Assembly (NCBI RefSeq): GCF_024397795.1
Contig: NZ_CP072983.1
Location: forward strand, 558,001-622,000
Direction of reading: 5' to 3'
Length of the DNA stretch: 64,000 nucleotides
Source: Lactobacillus intestinalis
GTDB lineage: Bacteria > Bacillota > Bacilli > Lactobacillales > Lactobacillaceae
In this document: positions 1 to 7,562 of the stretch, piece after piece
How positions within the stretch are numbered: the stretch's first letter is position 1
How the letters are laid out: each line of letters begins with the position of its first letter
Notes under the pieces: model-generated
Databases searched by the model: none
What the model was told of the DNA's origin: nothing
Seen by the model: only the letters and a program-made list of their open reading frames with translations
Translations under genes and position numbers: made by a program

Positions 1-1749
1 GTTGATGCTCATAAGATTGATCCAGATAAGGATCCTGAAAACTTGGGTGAAACTATCGTAACTTACAGCATGAAGCCAAAGCATGAAACAGGCCCATCAA
101 CTGATTATGACTTACCAAATGTTGACGTTAAAGAGGAAACCAAGACCTTCACTAGAACCGTTGTCTACCGCGGAACTAAGGATGGTGGTCAAACCTATGA
201 AGACGTAAATGGTTCACCAGACGGGAAGAACACTTACAAGCAAACTGTAACCTTTACTAGAAATATTTTCTCAACTACTGACAAGGATGGTAAGGTAATA
301 ATTCTTGAAACTACTCCATGGAAGACTCAAGATTCGATGGGACAAGTAGATTCTAAGAAACCAAGTGACGTTGGTTACGACAAGGTAGATATTGAATCAG
401 TTTCTGCCATAACAGTAGATCCAAATTCTGACAAGACAGATTTAGGAACTACCGTTGTAACTTACACAATTTCTTCAGTAACTCCACCAGTAGAGAACAC
501 TTACCACGTAACAGTTCACTATGTTGATGAAGACGGCAATGTCATTAAAGATCCTGTTAAGGATCCAGCTGACTTCAAGAACGGTGAATCTTACGATGAA
601 AACAGTAAGAAAGATTCTACTATCGAACATGACGGCAAGACTTACGAATTCACTCGCGTCAAGGAAGGCGATTCTCCTGCTGGTACTATCCAAGGTAAGG
701 ATGTTGACGTTACTTACGTTTACAAATTGAAGAAGAACCCTGTTACCCCAGTGGTTCCTCCTGTTGAGGAAACTTACCACGTAACAGTTCACTATGTTGA
801 CGAAGAAGGTAATGTTATCAAAGATCCTGTTAAGGATCCGGCTGACTTCAAGAATGGCGAATCTTACGACGAAAACAACAGAAAAGATTCTACTATCAAA
901 CATGATGGTAAGACTTACGAATTTACTAGAGTAAAAGAAGGCGACGTCCCAGCTGGTACTATCCAAGGTAAGGATGTTGACGTTACTTACGTTTACAAGT
1001 TGAAGGAAACCCCAGTAACTCCACCATCAGAAAATACTTACAATGTAACTGTAAACTTTGTAGATGAACATGGTAATGTTTTGCAAGATCCACGTCATAG
1101 TTCAGATCATAAGAATGGCACTGACTACAATGAAAGTGATCATCCAACAACGATTACTAAGGGTGGCAAGACTTACACTTACATTCGTGTAGAAGATGAT
1201 AAGCCAACTGGAACTATTAATGGTAGGGATGTTGTAATTACTTATGTTTACAAGGAAGTTGAAACTCCAACAGAGCCAACTAATCCTTCAACACCAAGTG
1301 AACCAACTGCCCCAACAGAGCCAACTAATCCAACACAGCCATCTACTCCAAGTGAACCTTCAACACCAACTACTCCGTCTGAACCTGATACTCCATCAAC
1401 TCCAGATGAAACTCCCGATGAACCAGCAACTCCATCTAAGCCAGCCAAGAAGACTAACTTTGATAACGATGTAGCTCCATCCCACGAAAGTTACACTGAC
1501 ACTAATAAGGCTAAGTTTGAAAATGTAAATGCTAAGAAGAAGTCTACTTCAACTAATGCAGCCTTGGCTGAAGATACAATTGCGGCTCACAAGACTCCTA
1601 AATACCGCAGAAGTGCAGTTCCACAATCAGACAGAATTTTGCCACAAACCGGCCAAAAGAAGACTTCTGAATCTGCAATTGTTGGTTTAGCCGCTCTTGC
1701 CTTATCAGGGATCATTAGTTTGGCAATTGATCGCAAGAAGAAGAACTAA
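1..1749 (+). CDS. MucBP-domain LPQTG cell-wall-anchored adhesin (5' end outside window)
   Basis: The reading frame is open from the first base, so the N-terminus and signal peptide lie upstream; 582 residues are visible. Residues about 51-160 resemble a Mub B2-type repeat. Three MucBP-type units follow at about 168-245, 259-336 and 346-417, each starting YxVTVxxVDExGNV and ending DVxxTYVYK. Residues 420-482 are a Pro/Thr/Ser/Glu-rich spacer of EPT/NPS/TPS repeats that would span the wall. The sortase signal LPQTG is at 547-551, then a hydrophobic segment (559-577) and a DRKKKN tail. MucBP proteins bind mucus glycoproteins, so host adhesion is the likely role. Units 1 and 2 are almost identical in DNA, which suggests recent duplication. 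A terminator follows the stop. Confidence 0.93.
   Translation, partial: VDAHKIDPDKDPENLGETIVTYSMKPKHETGPSTDYDLPNVDVKEETKTFTRTVVYRGTKDGGQTYEDVNGSPDGKNTYKQTVTFTRNIFSTTDKDGKVIILETTPWKTQDSMGQVDSKKPSDVGYDKVDIESVSAITVDPNSDKTDLGTTVVTYTISSVTPPVENTYHVTVHYVDEDGNVIKDPVKDPADFKNGESYDENSKKDSTIEHDGKTYEFTRVKEGDSPAGTIQGKDVDVTYVYKLKKNPVTPVVPPVEETYHVTVHYVDEEGNVIKDPVKDPADFKNGESYDENNRKDSTIKHDGKTYEFTRVKEGDVPAGTIQGKDVDVTYVYKLKETPVTPPSENTYNVTVNFVDEHGNVLQDPRHSSDHKNGTDYNESDHPTTITKGGKTYTYIRVEDDKPTGTINGRDVVITYVYKEVETPTEPTNPSTPSEPTAPTEPTNPTQPSTPSEPSTPTTPSEPDTPSTPDETPDEPATPSKPAKKTNFDNDVAPSHESYTDTNKAKFENVNAKKKSTSTNAALAEDTIAAHKTPKYRRSAVPQSDRILPQTGQKKTSESAIVGLAALALSGIISLAIDRKKKN
496..1008 (+). repeat. Two nearly identical in-frame MucBP repeat units (273-bp period)
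   Basis: The segments near 502-735 and 775-1008 encode almost the same 78-residue MucBP unit. They share long identical DNA stretches and differ by scattered, mostly silent changes. A third unit at about 1036-1251 is much more diverged. The spacing from unit 1 to unit 2 is 273 bp, including a short Pro-rich linker. Such repeats can expand or contract by recombination and can collapse in assemblies. Confidence 0.8.
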
Positions 1750-1768
1750 AGCTAAATAGTTTAGAATG

Positions 1769-1801
1769 AAGAAGATGACGAAAGTCACCTTCTTTGTTTT
1801 T
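1769..1801 (+). terminator. Rho-independent terminator after adhesin gene
   Basis: An 11-bp stem (AAGAAGATGAC with GTCACCTTCTT, one A-C mismatch) with a GAAA loop is followed by a T-rich run, 19 bases after the adhesin stop codon. Confidence 0.8.
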
Positions 1802-1943
1802 ACTAATTTTTTGAAAGAAATATATAAAAATTCACCACATTTGTGAATTTTTTTACTATAATGGAAAAGTAAAAAGTGTTATAGAATATAGAGGGATGAA
1901 AACGTTTTAATTAAATACAACTTCCGAAAGGGGCAAATATATA

Positions 1944-2600
1944 ATGGATTTTGAAGAAGTTTTTAATAAAGAACGTGTTACGCGTAAGTTTACCAATAGA
2001 AGGGTAAATGAGAAACTTATTGCTAAAATTGTCGAAAAAGCACAGCAATCGCCATCTTTGCTTAATTCACAACCTTGGCGTGCATATACTTTGATGGGTG
2101 AACCACTTGAAGAGTTGAAAAAAGCTTCCAAAGAAAATATTGAAGCTGGCGTTAAGGCTAATGAAGATTTTGCGTCAATGCTTTCTCTTAATTGGGATAC
2201 TTTTCCAAGTCAAAACATGGCAACGATGGGTGCTTCACAAACTTATTTCTTCCGTAATAAGCTCAATTTATTTACTAAAGCCAATAATGAAATGTTCAAT
2301 GCGCCTGCAATTGTCTTTTTAACAATTCCAAAGACTTCTCCAGCTTGGTCTGTATTTGACTTAGGAATTTTTGCTCAAAGTATCATGCTTTTAGCAATTG
2401 ACAATGGGTTGTCGATTATGCCAGCTCACTCATTAGTTTCTTATCCAGATTTAGTGCGTAAATATGCTCGTATTCCTGAAGGTGAAATGGTGGGTATGGC
2501 AATTGGCTTGGGTTACCCAGATAAATCTGCCGAAGTTAACGATCTAAAGTACGTTCCAGATCGTGTTCCATTTGAAAAAATTTATAAATTAACAAAATAA
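1944..2600 (+). CDS. Nitroreductase family protein (FMN-dependent oxidoreductase)
   Basis: The 218-residue product has the nitroreductase layout. There is an N-terminal RVTRKF segment that contacts FMN phosphate, the SPSLLNSQPW motif near residues 33-42, a central dimer-forming region, and a C-terminal GLGYPD motif near 190. These enzymes use NAD(P)H to reduce nitro compounds, quinones or flavins in the cytoplasm; the substrate cannot be read from the sequence. The length is usual for the family. The ATG is preceded by an AAGGGG Shine-Dalgarno sequence. It is monocistronic, with terminators before it and a separate gene 100 bp downstream. Confidence 0.88.
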   Translation: MDFEEVFNKERVTRKFTNRRVNEKLIAKIVEKAQQSPSLLNSQPWRAYTLMGEPLEELKKASKENIEAGVKANEDFASMLSLNWDTFPSQNMATMGASQTYFFRNKLNLFTKANNEMFNAPAIVFLTIPKTSPAWSVFDLGIFAQSIMLLAIDNGLSIMPAHSLVSYPDLVRKYARIPEGEMVGMAIGLGYPDKSAEVNDLKYVPDRVPFEKIYKLTK

Positions 2601-2700
2601 TCCTTATAATTATCCTTTTTCAAGCGTAAAAAGCGTCTGTCTAATCCTTAAAATGGTAAAATATGTTTAGAATAATTTTATATAAAAAGGTGATAATACT

Positions 2701-4059
2701 TTGAGTAACGCTGAGATAATAACTAATTTAATTGCCACATTAGTTATTTTCGTGTTTGCGGCGTTCTTTGTAGCTGCCGAATTTGCCTTAGTACAAACTA
2801 GACCGAGTCAGCTTGAAGATATGCTTGCAAATGGACAAGGCAATAAGAAAAGATTACAACGTGCACTTCATATGGTGCATAATCTGAATGAGTATCTATC
2901 AACTACACAGGTTGGTACGACGCTTGTAGGTGTAGTTCTTGGTTGGTTTTCAGCAGATACACTCTCGCAAATTTTTGTTAAGTTGTTTAACTTAACTCCG
3001 ATGAGTCATTCTCTGGTTAAATCAGTTAGTGCTATCTTGGGTGTGATTTTATTAACTTACTTAGAAGTGGTTGTAACTGAAATTGTGCCCAAGAATATCG
3101 CGATTGATATGCCAGTCAAGATGCTGATGGGAATTGTAACTCCACTTCAATGGTTCCATACTTTGGTTTATCCATTCGTATGGCTTCTTAATACCAGTTC
3201 TAATGGCCTACTTAAATTGCTCGGCTTTGAACCAGCTGATGAAGAAAATGAAGTCTATTCTCAATCCGAAATTATCAAACTTTCTCGGAATGCCGTTCAT
3301 GGTGGTTCCCTTGATAAGTACGATTTAACTTATATGGAACGTGCCTTTGAGTTAAACGATAAAGTTGCCAAAGACATCATGACTGATAGAACACGGTTGA
3401 AGGTTTTGAATTCAACTGATACTATCAAGACCGCCCTTGAGATGTACTTAAAGGATGGTTATAGCCGTTTTCCAGTAGTTCGCGACAACGATAAGGATGA
3501 CGTTGTAGGTTATGTGTATGCTTATGATATCGTTCAACAAGATCAAATTGATCCTAACGTTCCCGTAACTAGAATCATCCGCACCATCATTACAGTGCCT
3601 GAATCAATGCCAATTCAAGATATCTTGCATTTGATGATTAAGAAGCATACGCCAATTGTTTTGGTGGTAGATGAATATGGTGGTACGAGCGGAATCGTGA
3701 CTGATAAGGATATTTATGAAGAACTCTTCGGTTCTGTTAAAGACGAAATTGATGATGTTTCTGATGACTACATTATCAAGGATAAGAATGGTAACATTCA
3801 TGTTTCTGGAAAGACGACTTTGTATGACTTTGAACGCTACTTCCACACCGACTTGAAGGCCTTTCAAGATAGCGACATCATTACCATTGGTGGTTACATG
3901 ATGGAACATTATCCAAACCTTAAAAAGGATGAAAGCGTCGAACTTGAAGGTTATATCTTTAAGCTAGATAGCATTGAGCAAGGCTTTATGCGTTGGTTTA
4001 TTGTTAAGCCAGTTGAAAAAGATGATGACGATTCAGAAGAAAAAACAGATCAAAAGTAG
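2701..4059 (+). CDS. CNNM/CorC-type membrane protein with DUF21, CBS pair and CorC_HlyC domain
   Basis: The 452-residue protein starts at TTG, 6 bases after an AAGGTG ribosome site. Residues about 5-195 form the DUF21 (CNNM) transmembrane domain. A tandem CBS pair lies at about 228-345, with FPVVRD and TPIVLVVDEYGGTSG. A CorC_HlyC domain spans about 358-440, and the tail is acidic and Lys-rich. Relatives (YhdP, YrkA, MpfA) act in magnesium export or homeostasis and are often misnamed hemolysins. CBS domains usually sense adenine nucleotides or Mg-ATP. It appears monocistronic, with a terminator before hpt. A transport role is inferred from family. Confidence 0.9.
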   Translation: MSNAEIITNLIATLVIFVFAAFFVAAEFALVQTRPSQLEDMLANGQGNKKRLQRALHMVHNLNEYLSTTQVGTTLVGVVLGWFSADTLSQIFVKLFNLTPMSHSLVKSVSAILGVILLTYLEVVVTEIVPKNIAIDMPVKMLMGIVTPLQWFHTLVYPFVWLLNTSSNGLLKLLGFEPADEENEVYSQSEIIKLSRNAVHGGSLDKYDLTYMERAFELNDKVAKDIMTDRTRLKVLNSTDTIKTALEMYLKDGYSRFPVVRDNDKDDVVGYVYAYDIVQQDQIDPNVPVTRIIRTIITVPESMPIQDILHLMIKKHTPIVLVVDEYGGTSGIVTDKDIYEELFGSVKDEIDDVSDDYIIKDKNGNIHVSGKTTLYDFERYFHTDLKAFQDSDIITIGGYMMEHYPNLKKDESVELEGYIFKLDSIEQGFMRWFIVKPVEKDDDDSEEKTDQK

Positions 4060-4074
4060 GGCCTAGCCTACAAG

Positions 4075-4101
4075 AAAGCGCAAAAAATAGCGCTTTTTTT
4101 G
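4075..4101 (+). terminator. Rho-independent terminator after CNNM gene
   Basis: The stem AAGCGC/GCGCTT with an A-rich loop is followed by seven or more T residues, about 16 bases after the stop codon. Confidence 0.75.
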
Positions 4102-4162
4102 TTTGAAGATGTTATAATCATTTTTATAATGGATGAAAAGGTAATAAATGAAGGGTAAATAA

Positions 4163-4729
4163 ATGGCAAAAAGCGACGATATTAATCGAATTATTGATCA
4201 CAAGTTATTTTCAGAAGACGACATTCAAGAAATGTGCAAGCGTCTAGGTAAGCAATTAACCGAAGACTACGCTGGTAAGAAGCCATTAGTGATTGGAGCA
4301 CTGAAGGGCGCAGTTTACTTTTTGACTGATTTGACCAGAGAAATGGATGTTGAAGAACAATTGGACTTTATCGATGTTTCAAGCTATGGGGATGGCTTTG
4401 AATCAACGGGTAAAGTTGAAATTGTCAGCGATGTGGCAACTGATGTGAAAGATCGCGATGTTTTGATCGTAGAAGATATTGTTGACAGTGGTTTGACTTT
4501 GAAGTTTATGAAAGATTTATTCAAAGAGCGCGGTGCTAAGAGTGTCAAGTGTTGCGTAATGCTCAACAAGGAAGCTAGAAGAACTACTGATGTTGAGATT
4601 GAATACTACGGTTCAAAGGTTGGCGATGAATTTGTTGTGGGATACGGCATGGATTTCTTGAACATGTACCGCAACATCCCTTACGTGGGCGTTTTGAAGC
4701 CAGAAATTATCGAAAAGTACATTAAGTAG
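4163..4729 (+). CDS. hpt: Hypoxanthine phosphoribosyltransferase
   Basis: This 188-residue purine-salvage enzyme converts hypoxanthine or guanine plus PRPP to IMP or GMP. The PRPP-binding motif VLIVEDIVDSGLTL lies near residues 96-109. The flexible-loop/active-site region SSYGDG is near 73-78, and the C-terminal base-recognition region contains VVGYGMDF. Length matches bacterial Hpt. In many Firmicutes hpt sits between tilS and ftsH; here it is alone between terminators. An internal part of this gene (4372-4640) is repeated in inverted orientation at 17027-17294 with one base missing, but this copy is intact. Confidence 0.96.
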   Translation: MAKSDDINRIIDHKLFSEDDIQEMCKRLGKQLTEDYAGKKPLVIGALKGAVYFLTDLTREMDVEEQLDFIDVSSYGDGFESTGKVEIVSDVATDVKDRDVLIVEDIVDSGLTLKFMKDLFKERGAKSVKCCVMLNKEARRTTDVEIEYYGSKVGDEFVVGYGMDFLNMYRNIPYVGVLKPEIIEKYIK

Positions 4730-4742
4730 TTTTTGAATTAGA

Positions 4743-4788
4743 ATCTAGAAGAATCAGATGATTAGTACATCTGATTCTTTTTTGATTT
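4743..4788 (+). terminator. hpt terminator, left copy of a direct repeat bracketing the TA pair
   Basis: The inverted repeat GAATCAGATG/CATCTGATTC (loop ATTAGTA or similar) plus a T run forms a Rho-independent terminator 13 bases after hpt. The whole segment recurs at 5506-5552 with one substitution in the loop and one extra T. The two copies therefore flank the toxin-antitoxin genes as a direct repeat of about 46 bp. Confidence 0.9.
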
Positions 4789-4852
4789 TCTAACAAACTG
4801 ATTGTTTTATACGTACAAAAAATATAAAATGTATGTACAAGGAGGTAGAATT

Positions 4853-5101
4853 ATGATGGTAGATAATGCAAAACACATTTTTAAAAACGGTAATTCATAT
4901 GCACTGCGTATTAGTAAACAAGATCGCCTAGATTTAGGCATTGATGAGGATACTAATTTAGTGAAGACTATTAGTCCAGATCATAAAACTATTTCTTTTA
5001 CAGTAATTAATTCTAATGATGAAAATCAAGCAGTTGATGATTTTGCTAAGAAATTCATGGCGGATCATAAAAAAGCTTTTGATATTCTAAAGGATATGTA
5101 A
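4853..5101 (+). CDS. AbrB/MazE-like antitoxin of a type II TA pair
   Basis: The 82-residue product has a SpoVT/AbrB-like N-terminal swapped-hairpin pattern (HIFKNGNSYALRISK, then DLGIDEDT). An acidic/basic C-terminal tail probably wraps around the toxin. The start is placed at ATG 4853 because AAGGAGG sits 7 bases upstream; an in-frame ATG follows at once and an upstream in-frame ATG lacks a ribosome site. The stop codon abuts the ATG of the Doc-like gene, the usual antitoxin-first arrangement. Antitoxins of this type normally repress their own operon. Function is inferred from domain and partner. Confidence 0.82.
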   Translation: MMVDNAKHIFKNGNSYALRISKQDRLDLGIDEDTNLVKTISPDHKTISFTVINSNDENQAVDDFAKKFMADHKKAFDILKDM

Positions 5102-5503
5102 ATGACACTTTATTTGACCCGAAATGAACTAATTAGACTAAATCATGATATTCGACCCGAAGTTCCTACAGATGAATTAGTACAATATGCTCCTGGAATT
5201 GATGTTGTAGTGATGCAACCGCAACAGGTTCTGTTCGGGCGTGAATTGTATCCAACGTTATGGCTTAAAGCAGCTTTTATCATGCAGAAAATTACCAAAA
5301 AACATATTTTTACAAATGGTAATAAACGTACTAGTTTAACAGCAACAGCCTATTTTTTGTATAAGAATAATTATGATTTAGTAATTACTAATAAAGAAGC
5401 AATTGACATAGTACTATTTGCAACAAATGAAGAAGATTCAGAGGAGAATATGCAAAAAATTGCAGATTGGCTTAAAGAACATAGTCAAAAGCAAAAGCTT
5501 TGA
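5102..5503 (+). CDS. Fic/Doc-family toxin (death-on-curing-like)
   Basis: The 133-residue protein carries the Doc/Fic catalytic motif as HIFTNGNKRT near residues 68-77, matching HxFx(D/N)xNKR. The acidic position seen in phage P1 Doc is Asn here, as in some chromosomal relatives. Doc phosphorylates EF-Tu and halts translation, while other Fic proteins AMPylate targets; which applies here is unknown. It directly follows the antitoxin (TAA then ATG), so the two are co-translated. A duplicated copy of the hpt terminator follows 2 bases after the stop, marking the pair as an inserted cassette. Confidence 0.87.
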   Translation: MTLYLTRNELIRLNHDIRPEVPTDELVQYAPGIDVVVMQPQQVLFGRELYPTLWLKAAFIMQKITKKHIFTNGNKRTSLTATAYFLYKNNYDLVITNKEAIDIVLFATNEEDSEENMQKIADWLKEHSQKQKL

Positions 5504-5505
5504 TG

Positions 5506-5552
5506 ATCTAGAAGAATCAGATGATTAGTGCATCTGATTCTTTTTTTGATTT
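5506..5552 (+). terminator. Duplicated hpt-type terminator, right copy flanking the TA pair
   Basis: This is the second copy of the terminator at 4743-4788, with identical stem arms GAATCAGATG/CATCTGATTC, one loop substitution and one extra T. It ends the toxin-antitoxin transcript and gives the cassette direct-repeat borders. Confidence 0.9.
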
Positions 5553-5610
5553 ATTTTGTTGGAGAATGGCTGGTTTTTGGTTAAAATGGTTATTTAGGAG
5601 GACAGGCCCG

Positions 5611-6318
5611 ATGAAACGATTTCATCATAAATTCACCTTGCCAGCAATTTTAACCCTCTTAGTTTTAGCAATTGCTGGCTTATTAATTGGATATTTTAAT
5701 TATGAAAAGCAAACCACTCTGCCACCGAATTCAAATAGTAGCGCAATTGGAGTGGAGTTAAATCAAAGTCAAGATTATGTTGATTTACATAAGCTGCAAG
5801 CCAATGGTGTCTCCTTTGTTTATTTGAAAGCAACTCAGGGACGGTCATATTTTGATGATGACTTTTTGTTATATCGGGATCAGATTTTAGGCACCCAACT
5901 GGCATACGGCGTAATTGTGACCTATAGCAATGAATCGACTTCCAATCAACATTACCGTTACTTTTTAAAAAAGGTGGGCAGAAACACAGGCACCTTGCCA
6001 ATCTTAATTCGGCCAGCTAGCAGTTCTACTAGTTCTAAATATTTACGATCAATGGGACGCTTTGCGGGGATGCTAAAGCAACTTGGCAAGCCAGTGATGG
6101 TCGAAGAAAATTACAAATATCATGGATATTTTCCTCAAGGAACCTTATTCATGAAGACTGGCAATAAGGCGCCTAATAAGTTGAAATATTCCTTTTGGCA
6201 ATATACAACAGATGGTAGAGTTAAAAATGTAAGCAATCTGGACCAAGGCGTTACAATGTTTACTTATAACGGCACGGTTCAGCAGTATAAACAAAAGTAT
6301 GGGCAGTTGACACAATAA
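5611..6318 (+). CDS. GH25 muramidase-like membrane-anchored protein, probable pseudoenzyme
   Basis: ATG 5611 is chosen because AGGAGG lies 9 bases upstream and the protein then opens with a membrane anchor (residues about 10-31). The longer frame has no ribosome site and would run into the terminator repeat. The 235-residue product shows the GH25 lysozyme fold pattern: GVELNQSQ (normally GIDVSxxQ), VSFVYLKATQG, and late SFWQYTTDGRV. However, the DxE pair expected after the 'LP' strand is replaced by LPILIRPA, and the first Asp is Glu. Muramidase activity is therefore doubtful; wall binding or scaffolding is possible. Its stop codon overlaps the helicase start by one base. Confidence 0.8.
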   Translation: MKRFHHKFTLPAILTLLVLAIAGLLIGYFNYEKQTTLPPNSNSSAIGVELNQSQDYVDLHKLQANGVSFVYLKATQGRSYFDDDFLLYRDQILGTQLAYGVIVTYSNESTSNQHYRYFLKKVGRNTGTLPILIRPASSSTSSKYLRSMGRFAGMLKQLGKPVMVEENYKYHGYFPQGTLFMKTGNKAPNKLKYSFWQYTTDGRVKNVSNLDQGVTMFTYNGTVQQYKQKYGQLTQ

Positions 6319-7562
6319 TGTATCAAGAAAAAGTAAGAGAAATTTTATCAAAACAACATAAAACACAGCCAACACTGATTCAAAAAAACACTTATGACGC
6401 CATCAAGAATGGCGCTAGCGTAGTAGGGTTGGCAAAGACAGGAACTGGGAAGACCTTGGCATATGCCTTACCAGTTTTAGAAAATGTAAAAGCAGGGGAA
6501 GCTAATTCTGCGGTAATTATCGCACCAACCACTGAACTGGCAGTACAAATTCGGCATGTGATTAATCCATTTTTGCACGTTTTAGGGTTAAAAGGTGTAA
6601 GTTTAGTTGGAGCCGGGAATCGCAAACGCCAAGAAGAAAATTTGAAAAAGCGCCATCCCGAAGTAGTTGTCGCAACGCCTGGTCGTTTCTTTGATTTCTT
6701 TTCAAGTGGAAGGATTAAGACTAATCAGATTCATAGTTTAATCATTGACGAAGCAGACGATATTTTGGAATTTGCTAAAAAGGAACTTTTAGCATCTCTT
6801 GGGCAAAATTTGTCTTCACAAGCGCAGATTTTATTATTTGGTGCGACTGATTCTGAAATCACTAGGGATGCAGAGAGCTTGTTTGACCGTAATTTCTTAT
6901 TAATTGATGTGCGCGGGGAACAAACTACTAAACGTAAGAACTATTTCTTACAAGTTGATAATTCTCACAAGATTGAGTTCTTGCAAAGAATGACTAAATT
7001 GGATAACTTCAAGGGTATTTTGTTCTTTGATTCTAACAAGACGATGATGAAGTTTGCGGGAATCTTTGGTCATAGTAAAACTAAATTTGAAATTTTAGCA
7101 AATGAATTTGGTAAAGAAAAGCGCGAAGCTGCCTTGCATGACTTGAAAGTAGGCAAGACTAAGTTGCTTTTGGCAACAGATTTAGCTGCGCGCGGTCTCG
7201 ATATTCCAGATCTTACCCATGTCATCAACTTTGACATTCCAAGTGAAGTTAATACTTATCTTCACCGTGCCGGCCGAACTGGACGTATGAATGCTGAGGG
7301 CTATGTGGTGACACTCGGAAACGATCATGATTTCCGCGATTTGAAAAAACTTTTAGCTGGTGAAGTTGAGCTTGAACGAGTATATTTTGCGGGTTACAAG
7401 TTATCGACAACTTTAGCTAAAAAAGAGAAGAAGGCTAAAAATGATGATGAATCCGCTAAAAATAAAAAGCAGAAAGTGACGCCTAAGGCTAAGAAAAAGC
7501 ATAAAAAGCGGAAAAATAAAAATAAGGGTTATCACCCTCATTATTTGAAAGGTAAGAAATGA
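6318..7562 (+). CDS. DEAD-box RNA helicase
   Basis: The 414-residue protein has all core helicase motifs. These are Q motif QPTLIQ, Walker A AKTGTGKT (39-46), Ia PTTELAVQ, II IIDEADDIL, III as GAT instead of SAT, ATDLAARGLDIP, and VI HRAGRTGRM. The C-terminus is very Lys-rich (about 370-414), consistent with RNA binding. Such proteins remodel RNA in ribosome assembly or mRNA decay in the cold; the exact paralogue cannot be told. It overlaps the upstream GH25-like gene (TAATG) and the downstream EIIC gene (ATGA), suggesting one transcript. Confidence 0.93.
   Translation: MYQEKVREILSKQHKTQPTLIQKNTYDAIKNGASVVGLAKTGTGKTLAYALPVLENVKAGEANSAVIIAPTTELAVQIRHVINPFLHVLGLKGVSLVGAGNRKRQEENLKKRHPEVVVATPGRFFDFFSSGRIKTNQIHSLIIDEADDILEFAKKELLASLGQNLSSQAQILLFGATDSEITRDAESLFDRNFLLIDVRGEQTTKRKNYFLQVDNSHKIEFLQRMTKLDNFKGILFFDSNKTMMKFAGIFGHSKTKFEILANEFGKEKREAALHDLKVGKTKLLLATDLAARGLDIPDLTHVINFDIPSEVNTYLHRAGRTGRMNAEGYVVTLGNDHDFRDLKKLLAGEVELERVYFAGYKLSTTLAKKEKKAKNDDESAKNKKQKVTPKAKKKHKKRKNKNKGYHPHYLKGKK

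Noticed and set aside
475..966. Long minus-strand open frame inside the adhesin gene
   Set aside because: It mirrors the repeated MucBP codons, has no ribosome site, and its product has no family resemblance; a shadow of the plus-strand gene.
502..1251. Regularly spaced repeats as a CRISPR-like array
   Set aside because: The repeats are in frame, encode MucBP domains and have a period of 273 bp; they are protein-coding.
1825..1850. AATTCAC/GTGAATT hairpin followed by T residues before the nitroreductase gene
   Set aside because: It could be a weak second terminator or an operator beside the TATAAT at 1857, but no regulator or matching site supports either.
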